A stretch of DNA of 64,000 nt from Sesamum alatum. Taxonomy: Eukaryota; Streptophyta; Magnoliopsida; Lamiales; Pedaliaceae. Shown here piece by piece: positions 60,301 through 64,000 of the stretch (within the stretch, counting starts at the first letter, position 1; every line of letters begins with the position of its first letter). The position numbers were made by a program, and so were the translations under genes. The notes beneath the pieces are model-generated. The model ran no database searches. It was not told the origin of the DNA and saw only the letters and a program-made list of their open reading frames with translations. The DNA is taken from the NCBI GenBank assembly GCA_034509735.1, contig JACGWO010000008.1, positions 16,503,864 through 16,567,863 of the forward strand. The letters run 5' to 3'.

Positions 60301-61384
60301 TCTAACCAAGTGAGAGTTCGATTTGAATAGATGTTGATTGATACCTCATCACATTAATGTCTTGCATGCATAAATATCAAATATTATAAAGCATTTACAA
60401 AAATGCGTCGCATGCAAGTAAAGCCAGCATACCCCTGTTGGATGATCACAAGTCCAACCTATGCGACCCACTGAGTCCACAATGGGTCTATAGTCTGTCA
60501 GGGTGATCCTACACTATTACAAAACAAGTTAACCCATTGTCATTCCAACGGGCTTTGTACTGTACATGTTTCGCCTTGATGTCTCAACTTGGGCCTCCAA
60601 CTCCGTGGGCTTGCTTTATTACATGAAATGCAAAACCTCACCAAAAAACTCCTAACTACTCTCATTTCATTGGAAGTAGAATACATAAAATAGAGGAAAA
60701 CAAGCCTTAACATCAGAGGCGAAATGCCGGGAGATAATAGTCCCAAAACAAGAGGCACACAAGCCCCACCCAACAGTAATGTAAAAAGCATACATCCATA
60801 CACAAGGTTTAGGGCTTTAGTGATCATCCCATGTTGATCCAATCAACGTCAACGCACAATCATACCAAATAATCATGCTCATAGTAGATATACAAAATAC
60901 CTACGTGATATGCAATATCACAAGCCATAAATATATGAATAATTTACAAGTTCAAATTCTAAATCTAATGGACATTTCCATTCACAATGCATGCTAAAAC
61001 TCAAATTAATTAAACAATTTGATTATAGAAAAAATTTAATTAATCCAAATCAAATATGCAAAATTAATCCATTTCAAAACATATGCAGAAAATTTTCAAA
61101 AAATCAAATTTTCAGAAAACTTCGAAAACGGCACAGATCGGCTGTCGTCCATAATTTGTTTTTGTTTCATTTCCGCATATTAAAAGACTTAAAATGAGGC
61201 ATGTAATTTTGAAACTTAATTCACAAAATACATGCATGATGTGTCCATCAAACTTAAAGATTTAAACAAGTGCATTACTTCATATACATTTATGCAATAA
61301 TATGCTCAATAAAGCCATAAAAGCAAATTGCATATATAGAGCACATAGATCTATGGCCCCTTACATCGAACCGCTCTGATACCA
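60301..61384 (-). mobile_element. Copia 5' leader and primer-binding site
   Basis: The primer site is at 61373-61384 (reverse complement TGGTATCAGAGC, tRNA-Met type), two bases from the LTR end. The part at 60500-60840 matches the leader at 24400-24720. No ORF of note was seen. Confidence 0.75.
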
Positions 61385-61386
61385 CT

Positions 61387-62452
61387 TGAAGGACAAAAGG
61401 ATCCTCCCGAGAGCACGAGCGGAAGCGAGACATGGGGAATTTAACGGTACTTAAAACACATATCATAATAAAACATCCTAAGGGGTGTTCCCTTGGGTGC
61501 TCAACCGGGTGTTCGATGTAGAATATGATAACATAAAACAAGTATATCATATAGGGTACATAGAAAATCATAAATAGAACTACATATAAACAAACGGGGG
61601 TTACCTTTGTAGTTTTATTCCATGCACCGCTATTAGCATTGTTCCCTCTCGAATAGATGAAAAACGTTCACCAAGATTCAAACGTATGAATCCTCTAATG
61701 TAGTCCACACTACACTAAGAGAAGTCACGTTTTTCTTGCTAGAGAAAAACGGACCTAAGAAGATGAGATCAAGACAAGGGATTACACTATCGTATTAGTG
61801 TATCCTTCTTAATCTAGCTTTCTTCTTCAATTGATCCTAGATCAATGGAGCAACAAAGTGAGAGGGATAGAGAGCAAGAGAGGGGCTGAAAATGATATAT
61901 ATATATATATATATGAGAGTTTTCTTCTTTTTCCTAGAAAAAGATGAATAATGATTAATCCTCTTGTTGATGATTGTATATACTCATATATATATATATA
62001 TATCATTAATGTGATTATTGGAATGTGTCTATGTTCACCCAAGGATGTCTAGGTACATTTCAATCAATCCCCATTAATCTTCAATTAAGCCTACCACTTT
62101 ACAAGGTATGACTAAATCATACCAAGTAAAGGAGGCTTGATTGGATCATTAATGTGATTATTGGAATGTGTCTAGGTTCATCCAAGGGATGTCTAGATAC
62201 ATTCTAGTTAATCCCTATTAATCTTCAATCCAGCCTACCACCTTACAATGTATGATTAAATCATACCAAGTAAAGGAGGCTTGATTGGAGTTGATTTGTT
62301 CCTTTCCAAAAAGGAATAAGTCAACTACATCAATCAAGGCCATCCATTTTGGGAGAAATCCAACTTCTCCTAATTCCGAAAGTGGAATTAATATATCTCT
62401 TGGTCCAAGATTTAATTGACCGAATTTTATTGTAATCCAATTTTTTGGGTAA
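61387..62452 (-). mobile_element. Partial copia LTR copy D (-)
   Basis: Its end CCTTCA lies next to the primer site. It matches LTR copies A-C up to the GACCGAATTTTATTGTAATC block and then breaks off at about 62452, where internal sequence of another copy begins. It is the 5' LTR of the copia element at 56.8-61.4 kb. Confidence 0.7.
62006..62288. repeat. About 140-bp tandem duplication inside LTR copy D
   Basis: AATGTGATTATTGGAATGTG occurs at about 62007 and 62152, each followed by the CCAAGG..ATGTCTAG block and by CATACCAAGTAAAGGAGGCT. Single-copy in the other LTRs, so it arose in this one. Confidence 0.75.
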
Positions 62453-64000
62453 AAACAGCAAAAACGGCCCAACCGTTTGAATCTAGCTGGCCGGCAGCAC
62501 TATCAGCCGTGCGCACGCACGGGCGCTCGACCATATAAGACTACGCGGATCATCCCGGGAGAGGGCGCGTGTGGAAGCGCGGTGCGTTTAAACATAGTAA
62601 AACATAAACATGCATAATAACGACGGAATTAAACCGATCAGGGGGTGTTCCCTTGATTCTCCTGGGCGTTGAGTGTATCTCATGAATAAAAGAAAAGAGC
62701 ATGCAAGATTCATGGAGGCCATAGGGTTGGAACGAAAAGAAAACGCTACAAGCGTACTCACCCGTTGTAGACTTCTTCGTTCGGCTACACGCGTTGTTCC
62801 TGGATTTGCCACCTACTCCTAATGTAGGAATCCTATAAATCGTCCACGCAATTCACTAGAATCTTGATGTCCTCGTGCTAGCAAGAGATCAAAGAAAAGG
62901 GAGAATCAATCGACCAAACGTTATTAGTTAACACGATCGATTGTTCATGTGTTCCCTTGTATCAAAGACAAAAGAACAAGAAGACTTTTGGAGGTGAAGA
63001 GAGGGTGATGGCCGAGAGAGAGAGAGACGGGCGGCGTCTTCTTGGTGTGAGTGTGTGAGATGAGAGAATTGTGTAGAGATTAGTGTGCGTTGTGTTTGCT
63101 TCAGTATTTATAAGGAACTAGTTTTCCTAATCCTACTCAACCTCTTCCAAATAGGCAAACCACAATTAACTTAGGACTTTGACCTAGTCAAATCCTAGTC
63201 AACATAGACTTTTATTAAGTCAAACTCAATCCTAGTCCTTTATCTCATCTAGCCTGAAGATTAAATCTCGTCCGTCCATCCTTTGATGGGCTTTATGGAA
63301 TGAACTTTTAAATATTATTTAAATCGTCCAACAAATCCTAATGGGCTTCTAGTAAATATCTAATAAATACTTGAGCCCAAAATTAATACTTCCATCTTTA
63401 AGTTAGTTAAAGACGGAAATAGCCCATTCCCAAGTTTCATAAATCTAATTTATGAATCAAGCTTAATTAATCTAAGTAATAATTTAATGGCTTGATACTC
63501 TAAAAGAGAACCAATTTAATCTAATTAAATCATTCCATCTCCTGAAATTAATTCCAAATTAATTCCTCCGTTTTCAGTGAATTGTGTGTGACTCTTTAGG
63601 TTCACCTTCAGCTACACTTGGCTGAATCTCCAATCATTCTATGACAGGAATTCGTTCGTCACCATGGGTGGCCGTTTAGCAACGGTCCATGGTAATAGAG
63701 ACTAGGTGATAATATGGTGCGAACATTTAGGCTCACGAATGCATACGAGTATGGTCCTTCCGTTTACTATCTAACAACTATAGTCTAGGGTATGGATCTT
63801 GGACGTCGGTCCCCATTCTTGACTTAAGCCTTCACTCGTTCACCAACTGAAACGTCACTCGGATCCTATCCACTATTCAGTCACTATGGCCACAAATTTT
63901 ATTGGGAAAGAGTCTCAGAGTATAAGTGAGACACTACTGTCAATCGTTGATAGGAGACGGATTCTTTCTTAGGACTCACCGTCTACAGTACATATCTTGA
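62453..64000 (-). mobile_element. Second copia copy: short leader piece and LTR copy E, cut by the window end
   Basis: Positions 62453-62534 resemble the primer-proximal leader with its CGCACGCACGGGCGC stretch. From about 62535 on, the sequence follows LTR blocks (GGGGTGTTCCCTTG, then GGTTCACCTTCAGCTACACT near 63599) and is still inside the LTR at 64000. The primer site itself is not preserved (CTCGACCATATAAG). Confidence 0.65.

Overview
This window is nuclear DNA from a flowering plant, almost certainly a eudicot. The evidence is one 18-exon gene with plant-type introns and a close match to the Arabidopsis non-lysosomal glucosylceramidase family, set in AT-rich DNA full of plant-type transposons (Ty1/copia, Ty3/gypsy, hAT, Mutator-like, CACTA-like, LINE, SINE, MITEs). 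The genus cannot be fixed from the sequence. There are no CRISPR arrays, operons, rRNA genes or functional tRNA genes.

The only intact host gene is the GBA2-type glucosylceramidase (GH116) on the + strand at 40284-52475. Its 18 exons join in phase to a 2925-nt reading frame (974 codons plus stop), with no disabling mutation. Seventeen introns are present; sixteen are GT-AG and one (intron 11) is best explained as GC-AG. About 600 bp upstream are a TATA-like stretch and a presumptive leader with short upstream ORFs. A putative 3' UTR follows.

Left part (1-16.8 kb): a decayed hAT transposase with a recognisable right terminus, a LINE ORF1 (DUF4283) remnant, several TIR/foldback MITEs, a tRNA-derived SINE with a 15-bp target-site duplication (TSD), and two nested non-autonomous Mutator-like elements. 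The inner Mutator-like element sits inside the terminal repeat of the outer one, and each carries a very GC-rich island.

Middle (17-39 kb): a decayed Ty3/gypsy element of Tat-like domain order (gag, protease, RT, RNase H, second RNase H, integrase) cut off by a copia LTR. Then come three 2.2-kb related copia LTRs in alternating orientation with RT/RNase H ends, a minus-strand cluster of degenerate ORFs with a gag/coat-like domain and a tRNA-Met-type primer site (possibly an endogenous pararetrovirus), a copia RT scrap, CACTA-like short elements, and a 5'-truncated LINE with an 11-bp TSD.

Right part (52.5-64 kb): an AT-rich spacer, a third Mutator-like element with a perfect 9-bp TSD, a decayed minus-strand copia polyprotein with leader, primer-binding site and part of its LTR, and a second copia LTR running off the window edge.

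I found no convincing new biological system. The most informative signals are the nested Mutator-like elements with GC-rich cargo, the unassigned reverse-transcribing element at 32.2-34.6 kb, and the GC-AG intron of the glucosylceramidase gene.
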